A stretch of DNA of 64,000 bases from Colletes latitarsis (Eukaryota > Arthropoda > Insecta > Hymenoptera > Colletidae). Where the stretch lies: the NCBI RefSeq assembly GCF_051014445.1, contig NW_027488370.1:11904001-11968000 (forward strand), written 5' to 3'. The notes under the pieces are model-generated. The model was not told the origin of the DNA. It made no database searches and saw nothing but the letters and a program-made list of their open reading frames with translations. This document shows positions 41,501-56,364 of the stretch, piece by piece (position 1 is the first letter of the stretch; every line of letters begins with the position of its first letter). Made by a program: the position numbers and the translations under genes.

Positions 41501-42530
41501 GTAATGTGGTACCACGCTGAAACAGTCAATTAAACCAGGTTTCGATCAATACTTTAGAGGATAACGCAAGTTAGGTCTGGGATAGGTCTAGGATTTGCCC
41601 TCATCAGGCTCTTACTTTCGCATATTTGTCATACTTCATGGCTAGATGATGGGCTATTTCTGGATTGGATCACATAGTAAAGTGGTACCACACTGAAACA
41701 TTCAATGAAACCTGGTCTGGATAAATAATTTAGGGGATAACGCATGTTAGGTCAAGGTTAGGTCTAAGATTTGCCCTCATCAGACTCATACTTTCGCATT
41801 CTTCACATACTTGTTGAACGGATCCTGGGTTTTTTCTGGTTTGGATCACGTAGTAATGTGGGACCACACTGAAACAGTCAATTAAACCTGGTTTCGATCA
41901 ATATTTTAGAGTATGATTAATGTTAGGTCTAGGTTAGGTCTGGGCTTTACTCTCATCAGGCTCATTCTTTCGCATATTACTCATACTTGATGGCTAGATC
42001 CTGGGCTTTTTCTGGATAGGATCACGTAGTAATGTGGGACCACACTGAAACAATCAATTACACCGGGTCTTGATAAATATTTTAGAGTATAGCGCATGTT
42101 AGGTCTGGGGTAGGTCTGGGATTTGCCCTAATCAGACTCATACTTTCGCACACTTCACATACTCGTTGAACTGATCCTGGGTTATTTTCTGGTTTGGATC
42201 ACATAGTAATGTGGTACCACACTGAAACAGTCGATTAGACCAGGTTTCGATCAATATTTTTGAGGATAACGCAAGTTAGGTCTGGGATAGGCCTGGGATT
42301 CGCCCTAATCAGGCTCATACTTTCGCGTTTTTCACATACTTGTTGAACTGATCCTGGGTTTTTTCTGGATAGGATCCCGTAGTAATGTGGGACCACACTG
42401 AAACAATCAATTACACCGGGTCTTGATAAATATTTTAGAGGATAGCGCATGTTAGGTCTGGGGTAGGTCTGGGATTTGCCCTAATCAGACTCATACTTTC
42501 GCACACTTCACATACTCGTTGAACTGATCC
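38581..42530. repeat. Higher-order repeat of 8-9 monomers, three copies
   Basis: A run containing the rare features CTGGGCTTTACTCTC, TCAATTACACCGGGTC, CGATTAGACCAGG and TGGATAGGATCCCGTAG occurs three times. Its equivalent points are at 39240, 40651 and 42235, so the spacings are 1411 (8 monomers) and 1584 (9 monomers). The copies differ by single substitutions and by insertion or loss of whole monomers. Confidence 0.75.
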
Positions 42531-45500
42531 TGGGTTATTTTCTGGTTTGGATCACGCAGTAATGTGGGACCACACTGAAACAGTCAATTAAACCTGGTTT
42601 CGATCAATATTTTAGAGGATAACGCAAGTTAGGTCTGGGATAGGTCTGGGATTTGACCTCGTCAGACTCATACTTTCGCACCCTTCACATACTCGTTGAA
42701 CAGATCCTGGGTTATTTTCTGGCTTGGATCACATATTAATATGGTACCACACTGAAACAGTCGATTAAACCAGGTTTCGATCAATATTTTTCAGGATAAC
42801 GCATGTTAGGTCTAGGTTAGGCTTGGGATTTTCACTCATCAGACTCATACTTTCGCATTCTACACATACTTGTTGAACGGACCCTGGGTTTTTTCTGGTT
42901 TGGATCACGTAGTAATGTGGGACCACACTGAAACAGTCAATTAAACCTGGTTTCGATCAATATTTTAGAGAATAATTCATGTTAGGTCTAGGTTAGGCCT
43001 GGGATTTTCACTCATCAGACTCATTCTTTCGCATATTTCTCATACTTGATGGCTAGATCCTGGGCTTTTTCTGGATCGCATCACGTAGTAATGAAGTACA
43101 ACACTGAAACAGTCAATTATACCAGGTTTCCATCAATATTTTAGAGGATAACGCATGTTAGGTCTAGGTTAGGTCAGGGATTTGCCCTCGTCAGGCTCAC
43201 AGTTTCGCGTTTTTCACATGCTTGTTGAACGGATCCTGGGTTTTTTCTGGTTTGGATCACGTAGTAATGTGGGACCACACTGAAACAGTCAATTAAACCT
43301 GGTTTCGACCAATATTTTAGAGAATAACGCATGATAGGTCTGGGTTAGGTCTAGGATTTGCCCTCGTCAGGCTCATAATTTCGCTTATTTCTCATACTTC
43401 ATGGCTAGATCCAGGGCTATTTCTGGATTGGATCACGTAGTTGTGTGGTACCACACAGAAACAGTCCATTAAACCAGGTCTGGATAAATATTTTAGAGGA
43501 TAACGCATGTTAGGTCAAGGTTAGGTCTAAGATTTGCCCTCATCAGGCTCATACTTTCGCATATTTCTCATACTTGATGGCTAGATCCTGGGCTGTTTCT
43601 GCATTGCATCACGTAGTAATGTGGTACCACACTGAAACAGTCAATTAAACCAGGTTTCCGTCAATATTTTAGAGGATAACGCATGTTAGGTCTGGGTTAC
43701 GTCTAGGATTTGCCCTCATCAGGCTCATACTTTCGCATATTTCTCATACTTCATGGCTAGATCCTGGGCTGTTTCTGCATTGCATCACGTAGTAATGTGG
43801 TACCACACTGAAACATTCAATTAAACCTGGTCTTGATAAATATTTTAGAGGATAACGCATGTTAGGTCTGGGATAAGTCTGGGATTTGCCCTCATCAGGC
43901 TCATACTTTCGCAGTTTTAACATGCATGCTGACCTGATCGAGGGTTTTTTCTCCTTTGGATCACGTAGTAAAGTGGTACCACACTAAAACTGTCAATTAA
44001 ACCTGGTTTCGATCAATATTTTAGAGGATATCGCAAGTTAGGTCTAGGTCAGGCCTGGGATTTTCACTCATCAGACTCATACTTTCGCATTCTTCACATA
44101 CTTGTTGAACGGATCCTGCGTTTTTTCTGGTTTGGATAACGTAGTAATGTGGGACCACACTGAAACAGTCAATTAAACCTGGTTTCGACCAATATCTTAG
44201 AGAATAATTCATGTTAGGTCTAGGTTAGGTCTGGGATTTGCTCTCATCAGGCTCATTCTTTCGCATTCTTCACATACTTGTTGAACGGATCCTGGGGTTT
44301 TTCTGGATTGCATCACGTAGTAATGAAGTACAACACTGAAACAGTCAATTAAACCTTGTTTCCATCAATACTTTAGAGGACAACGCAAGTTAGGTCTGGG
44401 ATAGGTCTGGGATTTGCCCTCATCAGGCTCATACTTTCGCGTTTTTCACATACTTGTTGAACAGATCCTGGGTTTTTTCTGGTTTCGATCCCGTAGTAGT
44501 GTTGTACCACACTGAAACAGTCCATTAAACCTCGTTTCGCTCATTATTTTAGAGGATAACGCATGTTAGGTCTAGGTCAGGCCTGGGATTTTCACTCATC
44601 AGACTCATACTTTCGCATTCTTCACATACTTGTTGAACGGATCCTGGGGTTTTTCTGGTTTCGTTCACGTAGTAACGTGGTACCACACTGAAACATTCAA
44701 TTAAACCTCGTCTTGATAAATATTTTAGAGGATAACGCATGTTAGGTCTGGGTTAGGTCTAGGATTTGCCCTCATCAGGCTCACAGTTTCGCGTTTTTCA
44801 CATACTTGTTGAACGGATCCTGGGTTTTTTCTGGTTTGGATCACGTAGTAATGTGGGACCACACTGAAACAGTCAATTAAACCTGGTTTCGACCAATATT
44901 TTAGAGAATAATTCATGTTAGGTCTAGGTTAGGTCTGGGATTTGCTCTCATCAGGCTCATTCTTTCGCATATTTCTCATACTTGATGGCTAGATCCTGGG
45001 CTTTTTCTGGATTGCATCACGTAGTAATGAAGTACAACACTGAAACAGTCAATTAAACCTGGTTTCCATCAATATTTTAGAGGACAACGCAAGTTTGGTC
45101 TGGGATAGGTCTGGGATTTGCCCTCATCAGGCTCATACTTTGGGGTTTTTCACATACCTGTTGAACAGATCCTGGGTTTTTTCTGGTTTGGATCCCGTAG
45201 TAGTGTGGTACGACACTGAAACAGTCCATTAAACCCGGTTTCGCTCATTATTTTAGAGGATAACGCTTGTTAGGTCTACGTGAGGCCTGGGATTTTCACT
45301 CATCAGACACATACTTTCGCATTCTTCACATACTTGTTGAACGGATCGTGGGGTTTTTCTGGTCTGGATCAGGTAGTAATGTGGGACCACACTGAAACAA
45401 TCAATTCAACCTGGTCTTGATAAATATTTTAGAGGATAACGCATGTTAGGTCTGGGTTAGGTCTAGGATTTGCCCTCGTCAGGCTCATACTTTCGCATAT

Positions 45501-48045
45501 TTCTCATACTTCATGGCTAGATCCTGGGCTATTCCTGGATTGGATCACGTAGTAATGTGGTACCACACTGAAACTGTCAATTAAACCTGGTTTCGATCAA
45601 TATTTTAGAGGATAACGCAAGTTAGGTCTGGGATAGGTCTGGGATTTGCCCTCATCAGGCTCATACTTTCGCGTTTTTCACATACTTGATGGCTAGATCC
45701 TGGGCTTTTTCTGGATTGCATCACGTAGTAATGAAGTACAACACTGAAACAGTCAATTAAACCTGGTTTCCATCAATACTTTAGAGGACAACGCAAGTTA
45801 GGTCTGGGATAGGTCTGGGATTTGCCCTCATCAGGCTCATACTTTCGCGTTTTTCACATACTTGTTGAACAGATCCTGGGTTTTTTCTGGTTTGGATCCC
45901 GTAGTAGTGTGGTACCACACTGAAACAGTCCATTAAACCTGTTTTCGCTCATTATTTTAGAGGATAACGCATGTTAGGTCTAGGTCAGGCCTGGGATTTT
46001 CACTCATCAGACTCATACTTTCACATTCTTCACATACTTGTTGAACGGATCCAGGGGTTTTTCTGGTTTGGATCACGTAGTAGTGTGGTACCACACTGAA
46101 ACAGTCCATTAAACTTGGTTTCGATCAATATTTTAGAGGATAACGCAAGTTAGGTCCGGGATAGGTCTGGGATTTGCCCTCATCAGACTCATACTTTCGC
46201 ATTCTTCACATACTTGTTGAACGGATCCTGCGTTTTTTCTGGTTTGGATCACGTAGTAATGTGGGACCACACTGAAACAGTCAATTAAACCTGGTTTCGA
46301 CCAATATCTTAGAGAATAATTCATGTTAGGTCTAGGTTAGGTCTAGGATTTGCCCTCATCAGGCTCATACTTTCGCATATTTCTCATACTTCGTGGCTAG
46401 ATCCTGGGCTATTTCTGGATTGGATCACGTAGTAAAGTGGTATCACACTGAAACATTCAATGAAACCTGGTCTGGATAAATATTTTAGAGGATAACGCAT
46501 ATTAGGTCTGGGTTAGGTCTAAGATTTGCCCTCATCAGGCTCACAGTTTCGCGTTTTTCACATACTTGTTGAACAGATCCTGGGTTTTTTCTGGTTTGGA
46601 TCCCGTAGTAGTGTGGTACCACACTGAAACAGTCCATTAAACCTGGTTTCGCTCATTATTTTAGAGGATAACGCTTGTTAGGTCTAGGTCAGGCCTGGGA
46701 TTTTCACTCATCAGACTCATACTTTCGCATTCTTCACATACTTGTTGAACGGATCGTGGGGTTTTTCTGGTTTGGATCAGGTAGTAATGTGGGACCACAC
46801 TGGAACAATCAATTAAACCTGGTCTTGATAAATATTTTAGAGGATAACGCATGTTAGGCCTGGGTTAGGTCTAGGATTTGCCCTCGTCAGGCTCATACTT
46901 TCGCATATTTCTCATACTTCATGGCTAGATCCTGGGCTATTCCTGGATTGGATCACGTAGTAATGTGGTACCACACTGAAACTGTCAATTAAACCTGGTT
47001 TCGATCAATATTTTAGAGGATAACGCATGTTAGGTCTGGGATAGGTCTGGGATTTGCCCTCATCAGACTCATGCTTTCGCATATTTCTCATACTTCATGG
47101 CTAGATCCTGCGCTATTTCTGGATTGGATCACGTAGTAATGTGGTACCACACTGAAACAGTCAATTAAACCTGGTTTCGGTCAATATTTTAGAGGATAAC
47201 GCAAGTTAGGTCTGGGATAGGTCTGGGATTTGCCCTCATCAGGCTCATACTTTCGCGTTTTTCACATACTTGTTGAACAGATCCTGGGTTTTTTCTGGTT
47301 TGGATCACGTAGTTGTGCGATACCACACAGAAACAGTCCATTAAACCTGGTTGCGATCAATATTTTAGAGGATAACGCATGTTAGGTCTGGGTTACGTCT
47401 AGGATTTGCCCCCATCAGGCTCATACTTTCGCATATTTCTCATACTTCATGGCTAGATCCTGGGCTGTTTCTGCATTGTATCACGTAGTAATGTGGTAAC
47501 ACGCTGAAACAGTCAATTAAACCTGGTTTCGATCAATATTTTAGACGGTAGCGGAAGTTAGGTCTGGGATAGGTCTAGGATTTGCCCTCATCAGGCTCTT
47601 ACTATCGCATATTTCTCATACTTCATGGCTAGATCCTGGGCTATTTCTGGATTGGATCACGTAGTAAAGTGGTGTCACACTGAAACATTCAATGAAACCT
47701 GGTCTGGATAAATATTTTAGAGGATAACGCATCTTAGGTCTGGGTTAGGTCTAAGATTTGCCCTCATCAGGCTCACAGTTTCGCGTTTTTCACATACTTG
47801 TTGAACAGATCCTGGGTTTTTTCTGGTTTGGATAACGTAGTAATGTGGTACCACACTAAAACAGTCAATTAAACCTGGTTTCGATCAATATCTTAGAGGA
47901 TAACGCAAGTTAGGTCTGGCATAGGTCTGGGATTAGCCCTCATCAGACTCATACTTTCGCACACTTCACATACTCGATGACAAGATCCTGGGTTTTTTTC
48001 TGGTTTGGATCACGTAGTAATGTGTTTCCACACAGAAACAGTCGA

Positions 48046-51000
48046 TTAAACCTGGTTTCGATCAATATTTTTGAGGATAACGCATGTTAGGTCTAGGTTA
48101 GGCATGGGATTTTCACTCATCAGACTCATACTATCGCATTCTTCACATACTTGTTGAACGGATCCTGGGTTTTTTCTGGTTTGGAACACGCCGTAATGTG
48201 GGTCCACACTGAAACAATCAATTAAACCTGGTCTTGATAAATATTTTAGAGGATAACGCATGTTAGGTCTGGGATAGGTCTGGGATTTGCCCTCATCAGA
48301 CTCATACTTTCGCACACTTCACATACTCGTTGAACAGATCCTGGGTTATTTTCTGGTTTGGATCACTAGTAATGTGGTACCACTCTGAAACAGTCGATTA
48401 AACCAGGTTTTGATCAATATTTTTGAGGATAACGCATGTTAGGTCTAGGTTAGGCTTGGGATTTTCACTCATCAGACTCATACTTTCGCATTCTTCGCAT
48501 ACTTGTTGAACTGATCCTGGGTTTTTTCTGGTTTGGATCACGTAGTAATGTGGTTCCACACTGAAACAGTCGGTTAAACCTAGTTTCGATCAATATTTTA
48601 GAGGATAACGCAAGTTAGGTCTGGGATAGGTCTGGGATTTGCCCTCATCAGACTCATACTTACGCACACTTCACATACTCGTTGAACAGATCCTGGGTTA
48701 TTTTCTGGTTTGGATCACATAGTTATGTGGTACCAAACTGAAACAGTCGATTAAACCAGGTTTCGATCAATATTTTTGAGGATAACGCATGTTCGGTCTA
48801 GGTTAGGCCTGGGATTTTCACTCATCAGACTCATACTTTCGCATTCTTCACATACTTGTTGAACGGATCCTGGGTTTTTTCTGGTTTGTATCACGTAGTA
48901 ATGTGGTACCACACTGAAACCGTCCATTAAACCTGGTTTCGCTCAATATTTTAGAGGATAACACATGTTAGGTCTAGGTTAGGTCTGGGATTTGCTCTCA
49001 TCAGGCTCATTCTTTCGCATATTTCTCATACTTCATGGCTAGATCCTGGGCTGTTTCTCCATTGTATCACGTAGTAATGTGGTAACACGCTGAAACAGTC
49101 AATTAAACCTGGTTTCGATCAATATTTTAGAGGATAACGCAAGTTAGGTCTGGGATAGGTCTAGGAGTTGCCCTCATCAGGCTCTTACTATCGCATATTT
49201 CTCATACTTCTTGTCTAGATCCTGGGCTATTCCTGGATTGTATCACGTAGTAAAGTGGTACCACACTGAAACATTCAATGAAACCTGTTCTGGATAAATA
49301 TTTTAGAGGATAACGCATCTTAGGTCTGGGTTAGGTCTAAGATTTGCCCTCATCAGGCTCACAGTTTCGCGTTTTTCACATACTTGCTAAACAGATCCTG
49401 GGTTTTTTCTGGTTTGGACCACGTAGTAATGTGGTACCACACTAAAACAACCAATTAAATCAGGTTTCGATCAATATTTTAGAGGATAACGCAAGCTAGG
49501 TCTGGGATAGGTCAGGGATTAGCCCTCAAGAGACTCATACTTTCGCACACTTCACATACTCGTTGACAAGATCCTGGGTTTTTTTCTGGTTTGGATCACG
49601 TAGTAATGTGGTTCCACACTGAAACAGTCGATTAAACCTGGTTTCGATCAATATTTTAGAGGATAACGCAAGTTAGGTCTGGGATAGGTCTGGGATTTGC
49701 CCTCATCAGACTCATACTTTCGCACACTTCACATACTCGTTGAACAGATCCTGGGTTATTTTCTGGTTTGGATCACATAGTAATGTGGTACCACACTGAA
49801 ACAGTCGATTAAACCAGGTTTCGATCAATATTTTTGAGGATAACGCATGTTAGGTCTAGGTTAGGCATGGGATTTTCACACATCAGACTCATACTTTCGC
49901 ATTCTTCACATACTTGTTGAACGGATCCTGGGTTTTTTCTGGTTTGGAACACGCCGTAATGTGGGTCCACACTGAAACAATCAATTAAACCTGGTCTTGA
50001 TAAATATTTTAGAGGATAACGCATGTTAGGTCTGGGATAGGTCTGGGATTTGCCCTCATCAGACTCATACTTTCGCACACTTCACATACTCGTTGAACAG
50101 ATCCTGGGTTATTTTCTGGTTTGGATCACTAGTAATGTGGTACCACTCTGAAACAGTCGATTAAACCAGGTTTTGATCAATATTTTTGAGGATAACGCAT
50201 GTTAGGTCTAGGTTAGGCTTGGGATTTTCACTCATCAGACTCATACTTTCGCATTCTTCGCATACTTGTTGAACTGATCCTGGGTTTTTTCTGGTTTGGA
50301 TCACGTAGTAATGTGGTTCCACACTGAAACAGTCGGTTAAACCTAGTTTCGATCAATATTTTTGAGGATAACGCATGTTAGGTCTAGGTTAGGCATGGGA
50401 TTTTCACTCATCAGACTCATACTTTCGCATTCTTCGCATACTTGTTGAACTGATCCTGGGTTTTTTCTGGTTTGGATCACGTAGTAATGTGGTTCCACAC
50501 TGAAACAGTCGGTTAAACCTAGTTTCGATCAATATTTTAGAGGATAACGCAAGTTAGGTCTGGGATAGGTCTGGGATTTGCCCTCATCAGACTCATACTT
50601 ACGCACACTTCACATACTCGTTGAACAGATCCTGGGTTATTTTCTGGTTTGGATCACATAGTTATGTGGTACCAAACTGAAACAGTCGATTAAACCAGGT
50701 TTCGATCAATATTTTTGAGGATAACGCATGTTAGGTCTAGGTTAGGCCTGGGATTTTCACTCATCAGACTCATACTTTCGCATTCTTCACATACTTGTTG
50801 AACGGATCCTGGGTTTTTTCTGGTTTGTATCACGTAGTAATGTGGTACCACACTGAAACCGTCCATTAAACCTGGTTTCGCTCAATATTTTAGAGGATAA
50901 CACATGTTAGGTCTAGGTTAGGTCTGGGATTTGCTCTCATCAGGCTCATTCTTTCGCATATTTCCCATACTTCATGGCTAGATCCTGGGCTGTTTCTCCA

Positions 51001-53220
51001 TTGTATCACGTAGTAATGTGGTAACACGCTGAAACAGTCAATTAAACCTGGTTTCGATCAATATTTTAGAGGATAACGCAAGTTAGGTCTGGGTTAGGTC
51101 TAAGATTTGCCCTCATCAGGCTCACAGTTTCGCGTTTTTCACATACTTGCTAAACAGATCCTGGGTTTTTTCTGGTTTGGACCACGTAGTAATGTGGTAC
51201 CACACTAAAACAACCAATTAAATCAGGTTTCGATCAATATTTTAGAGGATAACGCAAGCTAGGTCTGGGATAGGTCTGGGATTAGCCCTCAAGAGACTCA
51301 TACTTTCGCACACTTCACATACTCGTTGACAAGATCCTGGGTTTTTTTCTGGTTTGGATCACGTAGTAATGTGGTTCCACACTGAAACAGTCGATTAAAC
51401 CTGGTTTCGATCAATATTTTAGAGGATAACGCAAGTTAGGTCTGGGATAGGTCTGGGATTTGCCCTCATCAGACTCATACTTTCGCACACTTCACATACT
51501 CGTTGAACAGATCCTGGGTTATTTTCTGGTTTGGATCACATAGTAATGTGGTACCACACTGAAACAGTCGATTAAACCAGGTTTCGATCAATATTTTTGA
51601 GGATAACGCATGTTAGGTCGAGGTTAGGCATGGGATTTTCACTCATCAGACTCATACTTTCGCATTCTTCACATACTTGTTGAACGGATCCTGGGTTTTT
51701 TCTGGTTTGGAACACGCCGTAATGTGGGTCCACACTGAAACAATCAATTAAACCTGGTCTTGATAAATATTTTAGAGGATAACGCATGTTAGGTCTGGGA
51801 TAGGTCTGGGATTTGCTCTCATCAGACTCATACTTTCGCACACTTCACATACTCGTTGAACAGATCCTGGGTTATTTTCTGGTTTGGATCACTAGTAATG
51901 TGGTACCACTCTGAAACAGTCGATTAAACCAGGTTTTGATCAATATTTTTGAGGATAACGCATGTTAGGTCTAGGTTAGGCTTGGGATTTTCACTCATCA
52001 GACTCATACTTTCGCATTCTTCGCATACTTGTTGAACTGATCCTGGGTTTTTTCTGGTTTGGATCACGTAGTAATGTGGTTCCACACTGAAACAGTCGGT
52101 TAAACCTAGTTTCGATCAATATTTTAGAGGATAACGCAAGTTAGGTCTGGGATAGGTCTGGGATTTGCCCTCATCAGACTCATACTTACGCACACTTCAC
52201 ATACTCGTTGAACAGATCCTGGGTTATTTTCTGGTTTGGATCACATAGTTATGTGGTACCAAACTGAAACAGTCGATTAAACCAGGTTTCGATCAATATT
52301 TTTGAGGATAACGCATGTTAGGTCTAGGTTAGGCCTGGGATTTTCACTCATCAGACTCATACTTTCGCATTCTTCACATACTTGTTGAACGGATCCTGGG
52401 TTTTTTCTGGTTTGTATCACGTAGTAATGTGGTACCACACTGAAACCGTCCATTAAACCTGGTTTCGCTCAATATTTTAGAGGATAACACATGTTAGGTC
52501 TAGGTTAGGTCTGGGATTTGCTCTCATCAGGCTCATTCTTTCGCATATTTCTCATACTTCATGGCTAGATCCTGGGCTGTTTCTCCATTGTATCACGTAG
52601 TAATGTGGTAACACGCTGAAACAGTCAATTAAACCTGGTTTCGATCAATATTTTAGAGGATAACGCAAGTTAGGTCTGGGATAGGTCTAGGAGTTGCCCT
52701 CATCAGGCTCTTACTATCGCATATTTCTCATACTTCTTGTCTAGATCCTGGGCTATTCCTGGATTGTATCACGTAGTAAAGTGGTACCACACTGAAACAT
52801 TCAATGAAACCTGTTCTGGATAAATATTTTAGAGGATAACGCATCTTAGGTCTGGGTTAGGTCTAAGATTTGCCCTCATCAGGCTCACAGTTTCGCGTTT
52901 TTCACATACTTGCTAAACAGATCCTGGGTTTTTTCTGGTTTGGACCACGTAGTAATGTGGTACCACACTAAAACAACCAATTAAATCAGGTTTCGATCAA
53001 TATTTTAGAGGATAACGCAAGCTAGGTCTGGGATAGGTCTGGGATTAGCCCTCAAGAGACTCATACTTTCGCACACTTCACATACTCGTTGACAAGATCC
53101 TGGGTTTTTTTCTGGTTTGGATCACGTAGTAATGTGGTTCCACACTGAAACAGTCGATTAAACCTGGTTTCGATCAATATTTTAGAGGATAACGCAAGTT
53201 AGGTCTGGGATAGGTCTGGG
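48046..53220. repeat. Ten-monomer higher-order repeat, three tandem copies (period 1763 bp)
   Basis: The unit starts at 48046, 49809 and 51572; the third copy stops near 53220. Copies 1 and 3 align throughout at 3526 bases. Copy 2 has an extra monomer at about 50356-50531 and lacks the monomer that follows about 51078, so its total length is unchanged. Rare shared features include GGAACACGCCGTAATG, GGATCACTAGTAATG and AGTCGGTTAAACCTAG. Confidence 0.85.
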
Positions 53221-56200
53221 GTTTGCCCTCATCAGGCTCATACTTTCGCGTTTTTCACATACTAGTTGAACAGATCCTGGGTTTTTTCTGGTTTGGATCC
53301 CGTAGTAGTGTGGTACCGCACTGAAACAGTCCATTAAACCTGGTTTCGCTCAATATTTTAGAGGATAACGCATGTTAGGTCTAGGTCAGGCCTGGTTTTT
53401 TCACTCATCAGACTCATACTTTCGCATTCTTCACATACTTGTTGAACGGATTTTGGGTTTTTTCTGGTTTGGGTCACGTAGTAATGTGGTACCACACTGA
53501 AACCGTCCATTAAACCTGGTCTTGATAACTATTTTAGAGGATAACGCATGTTAGGTCTGGGATAGGTCTGGGATTTGCCCTCATCAGACTCATACTTTCG
53601 CATATTTCTCATACTTCATGGCTAGATCCTGGGCTATTTCTGGATTGGATCACGTAGTAATGTGGTATCACACTGAAACAGTCAATTAAACCTGGTTTCG
53701 ATCAATATTTTAGAGGATAACGCAAGTTAGGTCTGGGATAGGTCTGGGATTTGCCCTCATCAGGCTCATACTTTCACGTTTTTCACATACTTGTTGAACA
53801 GATCCTGGGTTTTTTCTGGCTTGGATCACATAGTAGTGTGGTTCCACACTGAAACAGTCCATTAAACCTGGTTTCGATCAATATTTTAGAGGATAACGCA
53901 TGTTAGGTCTAGGTTAGGTCTGGGATTTTCACTCATCAGACCCATACTTTCGCATTCTTCACATACTTGTTGAACGGATCCTGGGTTTTTTCTGGTTTGG
54001 ATCACGTAGTAATGTGGGACCACACTGAAACAATCAATTAAACCTGGTCTTGATAAATATTTTAGAGGATAACGCATGTTAGGTCTGGGATAGGTCTGGG
54101 ATTTGCCCTCATCAGACTCATACTTTCGCATATTTCTCATACTTCATGGCTAGATCCTGGGCTATTTCTGGATTGGATCACGTAGTAATGTGGTACCACA
54201 CTGAAACAGTCAATTAAACCTGGTTTCGATCAATATTTTAGAGGATAACGCAAGTTAGGTCTGGGATAGGTCTGGGAATTGCCCTATTCAGGCTCAGACT
54301 TTCGCGTTTTTCACATACTTGTTGAACAGATCCTGGGTTTTTTCTGGTTTGGATCATCTAGTTGTGTGGTACCACACAGAAACTGTCCATTAAACCTGGT
54401 TGCGATCAATATTTTAGAGGATAACGCAAGTTAGGTCTGGGATAGGTCTAGGATTTGCCCTCATCAGGCTCTTACTATCGCATATTTCTCATACTTCATG
54501 TCTAGATCCTGGGCTATTCGTGGATTGGATCACGTAGTATAGTGGTACCACACTGAAACATTCAATGAAACCTGTTCTGGATAAATATTTTAGAGGATAA
54601 CGCATCTTAGGTCTGGGTTAGGTCTAAGATTTGCCCTCATCAGGCTCACAGTTTCGCGTTTTTCACATACTTGCTAAACAGATCCTGGGTTTTTTCTGGT
54701 TTGGACCACGTAGTAATGTGGTACCACACTAAAACAACCAATTAAATCAGGTTTCGATCAATATTTTAGAGGATAACGCAAGCTAGGTCTGGGATAGGTC
54801 TGGGATTAGCCCTCATCAGACTCATACTTTCGCACACTTCACATACTCGTTGACAAGATCCTGGGTTTTTTTCTGGATTGGATCACGTAGTAAAGTGGTA
54901 CCACACTGAAACATTCAATGAAACCTGCTCTGGATAAATATTTTAGAGGATAACGCATCTTAGGTCTGGGTTAGGTCTAAGATTTGCCCTCATCAGGCTC
55001 ACAGTTTCGCGTTTTTCACATACTTGCTAAACAGATCCTGGGTTTTTTCTGGTTTGGACCACGTAGTAATGTGGTACCACACTAAAACAACCAATTAAAT
55101 AAGGTTTCGATCAATATTTTAGAGGATAACGCAAGTTAGGTCTGGGATAGGTCTGGGGTTTGCCCTCATCAGGCTCATACTTTCGCGTTTTTCACATACT
55201 AGTTGAACAGATCCTGGGTTTTTTCTGGTTTGGATCCCGTAGTAGTGTGGTACCGCACTGAAACAGTCCATTAAACCTGGTTTCGCTCAATATTTTAGAG
55301 GATAACGCATGTTAGGTCTAGGTCAGGCCTGGTTTTTTCACTCATCAGACTCATACTTTCGCATTCTTCACATACTTGTTGAACGGATTTTGGGTTTTTT
55401 CTGGTTTGGGTCACGTAGTAATGTGGTACCACACTGAGACCGTCCATTAAACCTGGTCTTGATAACTATTTTAGAGGATAACGCATGTTAGGTCTGGGAT
55501 AGGTCTGGGATTTGCCCTCATCAGACTCATACTTTCGCATATTTCTCATACTTCATGGCTAGATCCTGGGCTATTTCAGGATTGGATCACGTAGTAATGT
55601 GGTATCACACTGAAACAGTCAATTAAACCTGGTTTCGATCAATATTTTAGAGGATAACGCAAGTTAGGTCTGGGATAGGTCTGGGATTTGCCCTCATCAG
55701 GCTCATACTTTCGCGTTTTTCACATACTTGTTGAACAGATCCTGGGTTTTTTCTGGCTTGGATCACATAGTAGTGTGGTTCCACACTGAAACAGTCCATT
55801 AAACCTGGTTTCGATCAATATTTTAGAGGATAACGCATGTTAGGTCTAGGTTAGGTCTGGGATTTTCACTCATCAGACCCATACTTTCGCATTCTTCACA
55901 TAGTTGTTGAACGGATCCTGGGTTTTTTCTGGTTTGGATCACGTAGTAAAGTGGGACCACACTGAAACAATCAATTAAACCTGGTCTTGATAAATATTTT
56001 AGAGGATAACGCATGTTAGGTCTGGGATAGGTCTGGGATTTGCCCTCATCAGACTCATACTTTCGCATATTTCTCATACTTCATGGCTAGATCCTGGGCT
56101 ATTTCTGGATTGGATCACGTAGTAATGTGGTACCACACTGAAACAGTCAATTAAACCTGGTTTCGATCAATATTTTAGAGGATAACGCAAGTTAGGTCTG

Positions 56201-56364
56201 GGATAGGTCTGGGATTTGCCCTATTCAGGCTCAGACTTTCGCGTTTTTCACATACTTGTTGAACAGATCCTGGGTTTTTTCTGGTTTGGATCATGTAGTT
56301 GTGTGGTACCACACAGAAACTGTCCATTAAACCTGGTTGCGATCAATATTTTAGAGGATAACGC
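53190..56364. repeat. Seven-monomer segment duplicated at a distance of 1937 bp (11 monomers)
   Basis: The stretch 53190-54427 matches 55127-56364 with few differences. Both contain GGTCTGGGGTTTGCCC, CATACTAGTTGAACAG, GGCCTGGTTTTTTC, GGATTTTGGGTTTTTTC and ACACAGAAACTGTCC. The intervening monomers (54428-55126) are a different set related to the 48-53 kb repeat. Confidence 0.75.

Noticed and set aside
46675..46857. Plus-strand 60-codon frames in satellite (46675-46857 and 57775-57957)
   Set aside because: They are chance frames in repeat monomers that vary between copies.
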